From NCBI RefSeq assembly GCF_000469135.2, contig NZ_CP048117.1, positions 797,001-861,000 of the forward strand: DNA of 64,000 nucleotides, in the 5' to 3' direction. Below, piece after piece: positions 25,860-33,491 of the stretch; the first letter of the stretch is position 1, and every line of letters starts with the position of its first letter. This DNA is from Bacillus sp. SB49 (GTDB lineage Bacteria; Bacillota; Bacilli; Bacillales; Halobacillaceae). A program made the position numbers and the translations under genes. The notes under the pieces were generated by a model that saw only the letters and a program-made list of their open reading frames with translations, was not told the DNA's origin and did no database searches.

Positions 25860-27122
25860 ATGACTCAAACGAAAAAGAATGTGAATGTAGAGCAGCAAGC
25901 AATCGAAGCCAAAAAAGCATCCAAGAAGTTGATGGTTTTATCAGAAAAAGAAAAGGATGAAGCATTAAACCATCTTGCTGATGTGCTGGAGCGCGACTAT
26001 GAAACCATTCTTGCCGCTAACGAGAAGGATTTGCAAAACGGCCGGGAGCAAGGTTTCACAGAAGCCTTCATGGACCGATTGGCATTGTCTAAAGAAAGAA
26101 TTGCGGATTTTGCACAGGGACTTAGAGATGTGGCTAAACTGGAAGATCCTACACGCCGCGTCCTATCCGACTGGACGCTTGAGAACGGGTTGAAAGTGGA
26201 AAAGGTAACCGTTCCATTGGGCGTTATCGGCATGATTTATGAAGCTCGGCCTAATGTAACAGTAGATGCTACCGGTCTTGCGCTTAAATCAGGTAACGCT
26301 ATCGTACTGAAGGGTGGTTCTTCTGCCATCCATTCCAATGAAGCGATCGTTCAAGTCATGCACAAAGGCTTAGCAGAAACGAAAATACCAAAGGAAGCTG
26401 TCCAGTTCATTGCTTCCACTGATCGAGCGGCGACCAACGAGCTGTTTACGATGAAAGAGCACATTGATGTGCTGATTCCGCGCGGAGGCGGCAAGCTTAT
26501 CCAAGCTGTGGTTGAGAATGCAACGGTCCCTGTTCTTGAAACAGGGGTAGGTAACTGTCACGTTTATATTGATCAGACGGCCGATGTAGAAAAAGCGATC
26601 CAAATTCTCGTCAATGCAAAAACAGATCGTCCGGCTGTTTGTAATGCCGCGGAAACGCTGGTCGTTCACAAAGAGTGGTTGGAACAGCATACCGAAGCAT
26701 TGATTGCTGCTTTCGAACAGAACGGCATTACCGTTCATGGTGACGAATATATTCAAAAAACGATTCCAGGAACGATTCCTGCAGGGGAAGAAGACTGGGC
26801 AAACGAATATTTGAGCACAGATATTGCAGTAAAAGCTGTCGATGATCTCACGGAAGCAATCGCTCATATTGAAGCATATGGTACGAAGCATTCGGAAGCA
26901 ATCATTTCCGAAGATCAGGAGTCCGTCGATACCTTCTTCGCATTGGTGGACGCGGCAGCACTTTATCATAATGCTTCCACGCGTTTTACGGACGGAGGAG
27001 CGTTAGGTTTTGGTGCGGAAATCGGTATCTCCACACAAAAATTGCATGCGCGTGGTCCAATGGGATTGCCTGCATTGACGACAGTGAAGTTTCTTATGAA
27101 GGGAACCGGCCAAATCAGATAA
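25860..27122 (+). CDS. proA: Glutamate-5-semialdehyde dehydrogenase (ProA)
   Basis: 420 residues. NADPH-dependent reduction of gamma-glutamyl phosphate to the semialdehyde that cyclises to P5C. Recognised by GVIGMIYEARPNVTVDATGLALKSGNAIVLKGGSSA, the catalytic Cys in KTDRPAVCNAAETLVVH, and HNASTRFTDGGALGFGAEIGISTQKLHARGPMGL. AAGGAGG stands six bases before the ATG; 20 bases separate it from proJ. Completes the operon, which ends in a clear terminator. Confidence 0.96.
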   Translation: MTQTKKNVNVEQQAIEAKKASKKLMVLSEKEKDEALNHLADVLERDYETILAANEKDLQNGREQGFTEAFMDRLALSKERIADFAQGLRDVAKLEDPTRRVLSDWTLENGLKVEKVTVPLGVIGMIYEARPNVTVDATGLALKSGNAIVLKGGSSAIHSNEAIVQVMHKGLAETKIPKEAVQFIASTDRAATNELFTMKEHIDVLIPRGGGKLIQAVVENATVPVLETGVGNCHVYIDQTADVEKAIQILVNAKTDRPAVCNAAETLVVHKEWLEQHTEALIAAFEQNGITVHGDEYIQKTIPGTIPAGEEDWANEYLSTDIAVKAVDDLTEAIAHIEAYGTKHSEAIISEDQESVDTFFALVDAAALYHNASTRFTDGGALGFGAEIGISTQKLHARGPMGLPALTTVKFLMKGTGQIR

Positions 27123-27133
27123 GAACAGAATGA

Positions 27134-27170
27134 AAAAAGGAAGCCGTCTACTCTACGGCTTCCTTTTTCT
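27134..27170. terminator. Bidirectional terminator after proHJA
   Basis: AAGGAAGCCGT / ACGGCTTCCTT stem with a T-tract on both strands. Confidence 0.92.
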
Positions 27171-27176
27171 ATGAAA

Positions 27177-28010
27177 TTAAAACGATTCACCGACCATCGC
27201 CTGTGCGAGAGTGGCCGTCGTAGTGACGTTGCTGAAATCTACTCCGAGCTGGACCGCTGTCTGAGCAATCTCAGGGCGGATGCCGACGACGGTCGTTCTC
27301 ACACCAATCAGACGCAGCCCATCAATCAATTGGAAAATCTGGTGGGCAACCATCGTGTCTACTAGATACACACCGGAGAGGTCTATGTATAAATCAGCGA
27401 CACTCTGACTGGTGCATTTCTGTAAAGTATTATCCAAAATGGCGCTAGCTCTCGCTGTATCGATGTTGCCTACAAGAGGCAGTAAGGCCCTACCATTGGA
27501 TAATTGAATCAAAGGAGAACTTAATTCATTAATCGTGTGTTTCTGCTTCTGAATCTGTGTGTTCAACTGATTGGACTTTTCTTCTGCAACTTTGTACATA
27601 ATCTGATCGAACGCTTCTATCAACTTACGTGTCCAAAGCGCCTCACGATCTCTCGTAATTTGAATACCGTCTCTCGCTTTGAACTCTTGCAGGAAATCAA
27701 GGTACTGCAGCCGGACCCGCATGAATTCACGCATGATCTCATGGGTAGGTGTTTCCAGATGGTGAGGGTCGCTGCCTATTTTTACAATCCATTCATGGAT
27801 GTGGAGATAAAAGCTTTCCATATCCATCATAAACAGCTGAGACAGGTATGTGTGGAATTCGTTGTTCTGTGCTTTCAGATTGGTAATCGTATCGATATCT
27901 GTCGAGCCGTAGACGCCGGTTCCTGATTTATCAAGAGACTCGTACCATTCTTCCGTAAGTATAGAGGATTTGGATAACAAAAAATCACGAAACGCCTGGT
28001 TGACCTGCAT
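27177..28010 (-). CDS. RsbR-type stressosome protein with STAS domain (second paralogue)
   Basis: 277 residues, same architecture as the protein at 10-828. Variable helical N-terminal half (to about 150), a linker with ELSSPLIQLSNGRALLPLVGNID, and a STAS core LYIDLSGVYLVDTMVAHQIFQLIDGLRLIGVRTTVVGIRPEIAQTAVQLG. Expected to join stressosome complexes and tune RsbT release towards sigma-B. No rsbS/T/U genes adjacent. AGAGAGGAGAAGGAAG precedes the ATG. A run of TATATAAT-like sequence near 28050-28075 could hold its promoter. Confidence 0.87.
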   Translation of the reverse strand: MQVNQAFRDFLLSKSSILTEEWYESLDKSGTGVYGSTDIDTITNLKAQNNEFHTYLSQLFMMDMESFYLHIHEWIVKIGSDPHHLETPTHEIMREFMRVRLQYLDFLQEFKARDGIQITRDREALWTRKLIEAFDQIMYKVAEEKSNQLNTQIQKQKHTINELSSPLIQLSNGRALLPLVGNIDTARASAILDNTLQKCTSQSVADLYIDLSGVYLVDTMVAHQIFQLIDGLRLIGVRTTVVGIRPEIAQTAVQLGVDFSNVTTTATLAQAMVGESF

Positions 28011-28174
28011 CTTCCTTCTCCTCTCTTTTGTTTCTACCGTCGGGAAAACTATAATTATATAACATTCATTATATAGAGGTTTTACTAAATTTCCAACAAT
28101 AATCGTCTGTAATAACTATGGAGCGGAATATGCCTGACAGGATGGGGGAATAGAAGAGATTAGGAGGTGACACC

Positions 28175-28633
28175 ATGACAATCAGAAGTATTTTGTTGGA
28201 ACAGTTGGAGGCGGTGTATGACAGGAATCACTGGTTCGTTTGTTTTGAGATGGCGGTCAAAGATTTGACGGAAGCAGAGGTGCATTGCAAAGGAGAGGAC
28301 GGTCATTCCATCTTTGAGCTTGTCCATCATCTTTACTTTTATAATGAAAGGTACCTCTGCAAGTTTCTCGGTGAAGAAGTGCAGGAACTGCCCAGAAACT
28401 ATAATACATTTCAAGCCCGTGATGCCATGGACTGGAGTGAGTGTATCGCCGACTTCCGCAAAGTCATGTTGAAGTTTCGAAAAGAAATAACCGCGTGCAG
28501 TGAAGAGAAATTGACGAAGTGGGGTGGGACACTAACACATTTATTTATCCACAACGCCTATCATATCGGTCAGATCGTCAGTATCCGCAAGCAGAAGAAG
28601 TGGTGGAGTACTCACCCTGTTGTTAAAGGCTAA
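28175..28633 (+). CDS. DinB-type four-helix protein
   Basis: 152 residues. Metal-binding His of the DinB fold appear in SIFELVHHLYFYNERY (helix 2) and LTHLFIHNAYHIGQIVSIRK (helix 4). Resembles Bacillus YfiT/DinB-family thiol transferases or hydrolases; substrate unknown. TTAGGAGGTGACACC gives a strong ribosome site. Monocistronic, ended by a GC-rich hairpin. Confidence 0.85.
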   Translation: MTIRSILLEQLEAVYDRNHWFVCFEMAVKDLTEAEVHCKGEDGHSIFELVHHLYFYNERYLCKFLGEEVQELPRNYNTFQARDAMDWSECIADFRKVMLKFRKEITACSEEKLTKWGGTLTHLFIHNAYHIGQIVSIRKQKKWWSTHPVVKG

Positions 28634-28667
28634 GACGCGTGTGTGGAATGCCCACGCACGCGTCTTG
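28632..28667. terminator. Hairpin between converging genes
   Basis: AAGACGCGTGTGTGG / CCACGCACGCGTCTT long stem; U-tract is poor on both strands. Confidence 0.65.
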
Positions 28668-28680
28668 CTTAAACAAATAA

Positions 28681-29202
28681 TTAATCTTCGAAAAGTGGAG
28701 TAGTAGCTTCCAGACAGGTGATGCTGCAGACACAATCCAAATCTACAGTAATGCACACCCCTGTAGCCAATAGGTTACGGACACTGGTCGTAGGGAAGTA
28801 GTCACAAACAGTATCTCCACCGAGATCTAATGGGTTACCACTAGCATCTGCAGGAAGCAGCAATTCAAGCTTCACACAGTTCTTTTTACCATCAACGAAT
28901 TTCTTCGCTTTGAAGATCGGGCTTTGAACGCAGTCAAGGTACGTTCCGCCCCCTCCAGGAAGGCGGCGTCTGACAACGCTGCTTCCGATGAACGGTTTAC
29001 AATCTTTACAGTAAAGAATAAACGGAACAGTCGTAGGTCCATTACCGTTTGATTCCGGAGACAACAGGTCTCTGATGGAACGCTCACAGCTTACATCGCA
29101 GCAGCGATCCCTGCCGGCAACCTCCTCCTGTGCAGCGATGATTTTCTTGATGACATCACGTACACATCCGCTATCTTTACCACTAGAATGACAAGAGCTC
29201 AT
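28681..29202 (-). CDS. Spore coat protein of the CotY/CotZ family
   Basis: 173 residues with 14 cysteines, notably CCDVSC (34-39), YCKDC (64-68) and a C-terminal CITVDLDCVCSITCLE. Family blocks: ERSIRDLLSP, VPFILYCKDCKPFIG and FKAKKFVDGKKNCVKLELLLP. CotY/CotZ build the disulfide-linked crust or outermost coat of Bacillus spores. AAGGAGAG precedes the ATG. On the minus strand a CATAGACTG near 29240 loosely resembles a sigma-K -10. Confirms that the organism is an endospore former; CotY versus CotZ cannot be separated by eye. Confidence 0.92.
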   Translation of the reverse strand: MSSCHSSGKDSGCVRDVIKKIIAAQEEVAGRDRCCDVSCERSIRDLLSPESNGNGPTTVPFILYCKDCKPFIGSSVVRRRLPGGGGTYLDCVQSPIFKAKKFVDGKKNCVKLELLLPADASGNPLDLGGDTVCDYFPTTSVRNLLATGVCITVDLDCVCSITCLEATTPLFED

Positions 29203-29357
29203 TCAATTTCTCTCCTTTATAAGTTATTCCTTAACAGTCTATGGAAATTACTAGATTGCGCTTGTACAAACGTCTATTTCTATGAAAAAATCTTTCATGT
29301 CGGATAGAATAGGTGGAAGCCGTCTCTAGCATCGCTCGAACAACATATATTATTTTA

Positions 29358-29448
29358 TCTACTTGCTTCTGCAGGTAGAAGAATGGTTCACCACGCCATT
29401 GTATTTCCCTGCGTGTGGACACCTGCATGGGGCAGGTGTCTTTTTTTT
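29358..29448 (+). ncRNA. Candidate small RNA ending in an intrinsic terminator
   Basis: No ORF precedes it, yet three consecutive hairpins are present: CTACTTG / CAGGTAG (29360-29379), AATGG / CCATT (29382-29400), and a perfect 9-bp GACACCTGC / GCAGGTGTC (29418-29440) followed by eight T. The last is a textbook terminator for a plus-strand transcript. The upstream neighbour is divergent (cotY/Z), so the terminator needs its own transcript. The 5' end and promoter are not clear. Confidence 0.45.
29418..29448 (+). terminator. Intrinsic terminator without an upstream gene
   Basis: Perfect GACACCTGC / GCAGGTGTC stem and T8 tract on the plus strand. Confidence 0.85.
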
Positions 29449-29497
29449 GGGTTTATAGCAGTTCAATTGGATAGTAATGAATGTCCACTCATTTTTA

Positions 29498-29526
29498 TTG
29501 AATTTTCTAAAAAATAGGTATAAAAT
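29498..29526 (+). promoter_or_regulatory. Promoter of the acyl-CoA operon
   Basis: TTGAAT, 17-base spacer, TAAAAT; start codon of the first gene lies 65 bases downstream. Confidence 0.65.
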
Positions 29527-29531
29527 GGTTA

Positions 29532-29551
29532 CATACTGAACGGTTAGTATG
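29532..29551 (+). promoter_or_regulatory. TetR-type operator at the acyl-CoA operon promoter
   Basis: CATACTGAACGGTTAGTATG is an imperfect palindrome with 6-bp perfect outer arms (CATACT / AGTATG), placed at the predicted transcription start. Its form is typical of TetR-family repressors controlling acyl-CoA genes. The regulator is not in the window. Confidence 0.6.
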
Positions 29552-29562
29552 TTATTCAGAAA

Positions 29563-29576
29563 TGTAAGCGGTTTAA
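29563..29576 (+). promoter_or_regulatory. cre-like site in the acyl-CoA operon leader
   Basis: TGTAAGCGGTTTAA fits TGWNANCGNTNWCA except for A in place of C at position 13. Downstream of the start point, the usual place for CcpA repression. Confidence 0.4.
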
Positions 29577-29590
29577 AAGGAGGTTGAACG

Positions 29591-30370
29591 ATGCACGTTA
29601 TGGAATTATTTGATTTAAGCGGGAAGACCGCCATCGTTACAGGAGGCGGGCGCGGGCTTGGGGAGCAGATTGCTGCAGGCCTGGCGGAAGCAGGAGCGAA
29701 CATCGTCGTATGTTCGAGAAAGCAGGACGCCTGCGAGACGGTTGCTTCTTCTTTGAAAGAAAAAACTGGTGTAAAGACGCTGGGAATGGCTTGTGATGTC
29801 ACGGACCCTTCCCAGGTGGAGGAAGTCATTGCTGCAGTAAAAGAGCAATTTGGAACGATTGATATACTCGTTAACAACAGTGGAGCAACGTGGGGGGCGC
29901 CTACACTGGAAATGCCGGTGGAAGCTTTTCAGAAAGTGATGAACGTCAATGTCACAGGGACGTTTCTAATGTCACAAAAGGCCGGGGAAGTAATGATGGA
30001 GCAAGGGTACGGGAAGATCATCAATATTGCCTCCGTGGCCGGACTCGGCGGTGCGGACCCGCGCTTCATGGAAACGGTAGGGTACAACGCAAGTAAAGGT
30101 GCCGTCATCACTTTCACAAAAGATTTGGCTGTTAAATGGGGTTCGTCCAATATTCAGGTGAATGCACTGGCCCCGGGGTTCTTCCCGACTAAGATGTCCA
30201 AGGGAGTATTGGATCAGGGAGGGGAGTTCATTTTAGACCGGACCCCACTCGGGCGCTTCGGTTCAGAATCCGACCTTAAAGGGGCGGCACTGTTCCTCGC
30301 ATCCAAAGCATCTGATTACGTCACCGGTGACGTGCTTGTCGTAGATGGCGGGATGCACGCATCCTGTTAA
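29591..30370 (+). CDS. SDR-family 3-oxoacyl/hydroxyacyl oxidoreductase
   Basis: 259 residues. Classical short-chain dehydrogenase: cofactor loop VTGGGRGLGEQIAAGLAEAG, NNSG (residue about 98), catalytic Ser in INIASVAGLGG, YNASKGA (Tyr/Lys), and C-terminal LASKASDYVTGDVLVVDGGMHASC. First gene of an eight-gene operon, so it probably acts on a hydroxy- or oxo-acyl substrate. Its position beside a kinase and acyl-CoA dehydrogenase recalls LvaD of levulinate catabolism, but many SDRs look alike. Start ATG 29591 with AAGGAGG seven bases upstream. Confidence 0.85.
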   Translation: MHVMELFDLSGKTAIVTGGGRGLGEQIAAGLAEAGANIVVCSRKQDACETVASSLKEKTGVKTLGMACDVTDPSQVEEVIAAVKEQFGTIDILVNNSGATWGAPTLEMPVEAFQKVMNVNVTGTFLMSQKAGEVMMEQGYGKIINIASVAGLGGADPRFMETVGYNASKGAVITFTKDLAVKWGSSNIQVNALAPGFFPTKMSKGVLDQGGEFILDRTPLGRFGSESDLKGAALFLASKASDYVTGDVLVVDGGMHASC

Positions 30371-30392
30371 TTAATGAAGGAGGATGATAGAG

Positions 30393-31259
30393 ATGGAACG
30401 ATTGACGGTCGTAGGAGCAGGGAGTATGGGACATCAGATCGCCATGCTTGGAGCTCTGGCAGGGTATGAAACGAACCTTCATGATAAAGAGGAATCATCG
30501 CTTCATAAAGCCGAAGAGAAGTTAAAAGGAATTATGGATAAGTGGATCGATAAAGGGAAAATTTCACCGGAAGACTCCCGGGAAGCATTCGGACGTCTTC
30601 ATTACACGACGGACTTAAGAGAAGCGGCCGGCCAGGCGGATATCGTCATAGAAGCCGTCGTTGAAAAGCTGGAAGTGAAGCGGGAAGTGTTCGGACAGCT
30701 GGACTCGATCGTACCCTCCCATACGATTCTTGCTACGAATTCTTCTACTATTGTCAGCTCGCTGATTGCAGATGTGACGACGCGCCCGGATAAGGTTTGC
30801 AATATGCACTTCTTCTTTCCGCCGCTGGTTATGGACTGTGTGGAAGTGGTGAAAGGGGAACACACCTCTGATTCCACAGTGGAAACAGCCATGGAGGTCT
30901 GCAAACGCATGAACAGAACAGGTGTGTTGCTGGAGAAGGAAATATCCGGATTCATTGCAAATCGTATCTTGTTCGCTGTTCAAAGAGAAGCGATGCACCT
31001 TTACGAAGAAGGCTATGCCGACTTTAAGGATATTGATAAAATCGTCAAAAAAGCGTTGAGTCATCCACTAGGTCCGTTTGAACTGATGGACTTGTCCGGA
31101 ATTGATGTCGGTTATTATGTCATGCAGCAGCATTACGAAGAAACCGGAGATCCGGCGGTCAAACCTTCTAAGACGTTGGAGGAGAAACTGAAGGCGGGAG
31201 AGTTGGGAAGAAAGACCGGTAAAGGATTCTACCAGTATGATTCCACCGTAAAGAGTTGA
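30393..31259 (+). CDS. 3-hydroxyacyl-CoA dehydrogenase
   Basis: 288 residues, the single-domain (HbdA/PaaH) size. NAD-binding VVGAGSMGHQIAMLGALAGYETNLHD, VIEAVVEKLEVKREVF, ATNSSTIVSS, the catalytic His in NMHFFFPPLVMDCVEVV, and C-terminal EISGFIANRILFAVQREAMHLYEEGYADFKDIDKIVKKALSHPLGPFELMDLSGIDV. Oxidises L-3-hydroxyacyl-CoA to 3-oxoacyl-CoA. GGAGG lies nine bases before the ATG at 30393; an ATG at 30384 is too close to it. Second gene of the operon, 22 bases after the SDR. Confidence 0.92.
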   Translation: MERLTVVGAGSMGHQIAMLGALAGYETNLHDKEESSLHKAEEKLKGIMDKWIDKGKISPEDSREAFGRLHYTTDLREAAGQADIVIEAVVEKLEVKREVFGQLDSIVPSHTILATNSSTIVSSLIADVTTRPDKVCNMHFFFPPLVMDCVEVVKGEHTSDSTVETAMEVCKRMNRTGVLLEKEISGFIANRILFAVQREAMHLYEEGYADFKDIDKIVKKALSHPLGPFELMDLSGIDVGYYVMQQHYEETGDPAVKPSKTLEEKLKAGELGRKTGKGFYQYDSTVKS

Positions 31260-31270
31260 GGAGGGAGGAG

Positions 31271-31672
31271 ATGCATGAGTGGGAAGTGACCATCCGATTT
31301 TGTGAAACCGATTTGCTTGGACATGTGAACAACAGCAACTACTTCATCTATATGGAAGATGCAAGGGTCCAGTTTTTTTCAGACTGTGATCTCGTCGGGG
31401 AGCGCTGGAATTTCGTATTAGCATCAGCGACGTGCGATTTTCTCAAGCAGGTACACTTCGGCCAAACGCTCCTTCTTCGCAGCCGTATCGTAAAAATAGG
31501 GAGCTCAAGCTTTCATTTGGAACAGGAAATGGTAGATAAGGATACGGAAGAGACGGCAGCAAAAGGGCTTTCGATTGTTGTCCAATACGATTTCGACAAT
31601 GGAAAAAGTCTACCGCTGTCGGAAGCTCAGCGCAGCAATTTGGAAAAATATCGATACGTAATGAGTGAATAG
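31271..31672 (+). CDS. Hotdog-fold acyl-CoA thioesterase (4HBT family)
   Basis: 133 residues. The ETDLLGHVNNSNYFIYMEDARVQFF segment carries the catalytic Asp and 4-hydroxybenzoyl-CoA thioesterase signature (D..GHVNN..Y). Likely hydrolyses an acyl-CoA intermediate or relieves CoA sequestration in this pathway. GAGGAGGG precedes the ATG at 31271, which overlaps nothing but lies only 11 bases after the previous stop. Tightly coupled third gene of the operon. Confidence 0.88.
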   Translation: MHEWEVTIRFCETDLLGHVNNSNYFIYMEDARVQFFSDCDLVGERWNFVLASATCDFLKQVHFGQTLLLRSRIVKIGSSSFHLEQEMVDKDTEETAAKGLSIVVQYDFDNGKSLPLSEAQRSNLEKYRYVMSE

Positions 31673-31687
31673 AGTGGGGGCGTGGAT

Positions 31688-32743
31688 ATGAAAAGAGACA
31701 CACTTCCTGTCCGTTCGGGAGAGGAACTGGAAATCGAGCGGATCGAGCAGTGGCTTAGAGACCGCATGGAACTGCCTTCAGGAGAACTGGCCGTCCGCCA
31801 ATTTGGAACCGGCCATTCGAATCTGACTTACGAGCTTTCCATTCGTGACGAGTGGAAAGCCGTGCTGCGTCGTCCTCCGCTTGGTCCAGTGGCTCCGAAA
31901 GCCCATGATATGGAAAGAGAGTTTGCCGTGCTTCAGGCTCTCCATCCCTTTTTTCCTTTGGCACCTGAACCGTATATGTATGATTCCGGAGAAGTCATCG
32001 GGAGTCCCTTCTTCTTGATGGAAAGAAGGGAAGGAGTTGTTTTTGATTCCAGTTTTCCTGAAGGGATAAAACCGTCCCGGGAGTTAGGTCGTGCTCTGTC
32101 GGAAACGATGGTGGACCGGCTCGTAGAACTGCATGCTATTCCTTACAAAGAAACGGCTTTGAAGGACATGGTAAAGCCGGAGGGTTTTATGGAAAGACAG
32201 GTACACGGCTGGATCAAACGCTATGAGAAAGCACGCACGGATGATGTTGTATCCGGGGAAAGATTAATGAAGTGGCTGATTAGTCATATCCCAGATTCTG
32301 ATAAAGCTGCCATTATCCATTATGATTACAAGCTGAATAATGCCATGTTCCAGAAGGATGATCCATCCAGAATGGTCGGTCTATTTGACTGGGAAATGAC
32401 AACGGTCGGTGATCCTCTCGCTGATCTTGGAGCGGCGATGGGGTACTGGATTCAATCGGATGATCCGGAATCGTTGAAAACCGGACTTGGTAAACCTTCT
32501 GTTACGATTCAGGACGGTTTCTATACAAGGGAACAGTTCATATCCAGGTATGCGGAGAAAAGCGGCCGGGATGTGTCCAACGTCCATGTGTACGTAACCT
32601 TTGCTTATTTCAAACTGGCAGGAATCATTCAGCAGATTTATTACCGTTATAAGCGGGGCCAGACGGACGACCCCCGATTTGAGGGAATGAACGTGTTCGT
32701 CAATCATTTGATCGAACATGCAGAAGAAACGGCGGGATTATAA
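31688..32743 (+). CDS. APH-type phosphotransferase (ACAD10/11- and LvaA-like kinase)
   Basis: 351 residues. Kinase landmarks: RQFGTGHSNLTYEL nucleotide loop (38-50), VLRRPPLGPVAPKAHDMEREF, the catalytic loop IIHYDYKLNNAMF with Asp213 and Asn218, and LFDWEMTTVGDPLADLG with the metal Asp234. This is the pattern of the kinase domains fused to acyl-CoA dehydrogenases in ACAD10/11 and of LvaA, which phosphorylate 4-hydroxyacyl-CoA so that the hydroxyl can leave as phosphate. The fourth gene of an acyl-CoA operon, fitting that role; substrate unproven. Start ATG 31688 with GGGGG seven bases upstream. Confidence 0.82.
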   Translation: MKRDTLPVRSGEELEIERIEQWLRDRMELPSGELAVRQFGTGHSNLTYELSIRDEWKAVLRRPPLGPVAPKAHDMEREFAVLQALHPFFPLAPEPYMYDSGEVIGSPFFLMERREGVVFDSSFPEGIKPSRELGRALSETMVDRLVELHAIPYKETALKDMVKPEGFMERQVHGWIKRYEKARTDDVVSGERLMKWLISHIPDSDKAAIIHYDYKLNNAMFQKDDPSRMVGLFDWEMTTVGDPLADLGAAMGYWIQSDDPESLKTGLGKPSVTIQDGFYTREQFISRYAEKSGRDVSNVHVYVTFAYFKLAGIIQQIYYRYKRGQTDDPRFEGMNVFVNHLIEHAEETAGL

Positions 32744-32744
32744 T

Positions 32745-33491
32745 ATGGGAAAAATCCAAGTAATTTTTAAGAAAGAGGATATCCGCCCGGATGATCTGGA
32801 AGGGAAAGTGGCCGTTGTTTTCGATGTCTTGTTTGCGACCTCTACCATAACGGCGGCTCTGGCTGACGGGGCTGCTGCTGTCATCCCGGTATTTGATGCA
32901 GAACAGGCGAGAAAGAAGGCGGCTGTTATGAAAGAGCCGTTTTTGCTTGCCGGAGAAGATCAAGGAAAAGGAATAGAGGGCTTCCATCCACCGCTTCGGA
33001 CTCATTTAAAGCCACATATCAAGAATCATCATCTCATTTTGTCCACAACCAACGGTACCGTCGCCCTGCACCGAGCCCGGAGAGCAAAGCGTCTCTATGC
33101 TGCTTCCCTATTAAATAATCCAGCTATGGCTGAGCATCTTGTCAGGTTACATGGAGGGGATACAATCGTTATCATCTGCTCCGGGTCAAGCGGTCACTTT
33201 ACGCTTGAAGATTTCTACGGTGCCGGGAGTCTTATAACCTATATGGAGCAGGAAGGAGTATGGACGCTTTCCGACGCTGCCATCGCTGCCCGCGATTTTT
33301 ACAACAGTAAGGGAACTGCGAGAGCAGAGGTGCTTTTGGAGTGTCGTATCGGACAAATGCTGTTATCGGAAGGGTTAAATCCGGAAGAAGTGGAGTTTGT
33401 GGCTGAAGAAGGTCATTTTGATACGATTCCTACTTATGATGCGGAAGAAGCTGTGTTGAAGGAGGGAAGACATGCCGCCAGTAAAATATAA
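32745..33491 (+). CDS. Divergent ComB (2-phosphosulfolactate phosphatase) family protein
   Basis: 248 residues. ComB-family blocks in order: VVFDVLFATSTITAALADGAAAVIPV (22-49), LAGEDQGKGIEGF (69-80), LSTTNGTVAL (99-108), and IICSGSSGHFTLEDFYGAGSLI (143-164). ComB hydrolyses 2-phosphosulfolactate in coenzyme M and spore sulfolactate synthesis. Here Phe stands where I recall Arg in DVLRATST, and the GNSP motif after the GF is missing, so substrate may differ. No ComA/sulfolactate genes are nearby. Starts two bases after the kinase stop and overlaps the next gene by 20 bases, so it is an integral operon member. Confidence 0.75.
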   Translation: MGKIQVIFKKEDIRPDDLEGKVAVVFDVLFATSTITAALADGAAAVIPVFDAEQARKKAAVMKEPFLLAGEDQGKGIEGFHPPLRTHLKPHIKNHHLILSTTNGTVALHRARRAKRLYAASLLNNPAMAEHLVRLHGGDTIVIICSGSSGHFTLEDFYGAGSLITYMEQEGVWTLSDAAIAARDFYNSKGTARAEVLLECRIGQMLLSEGLNPEEVEFVAEEGHFDTIPTYDAEEAVLKEGRHAASKI

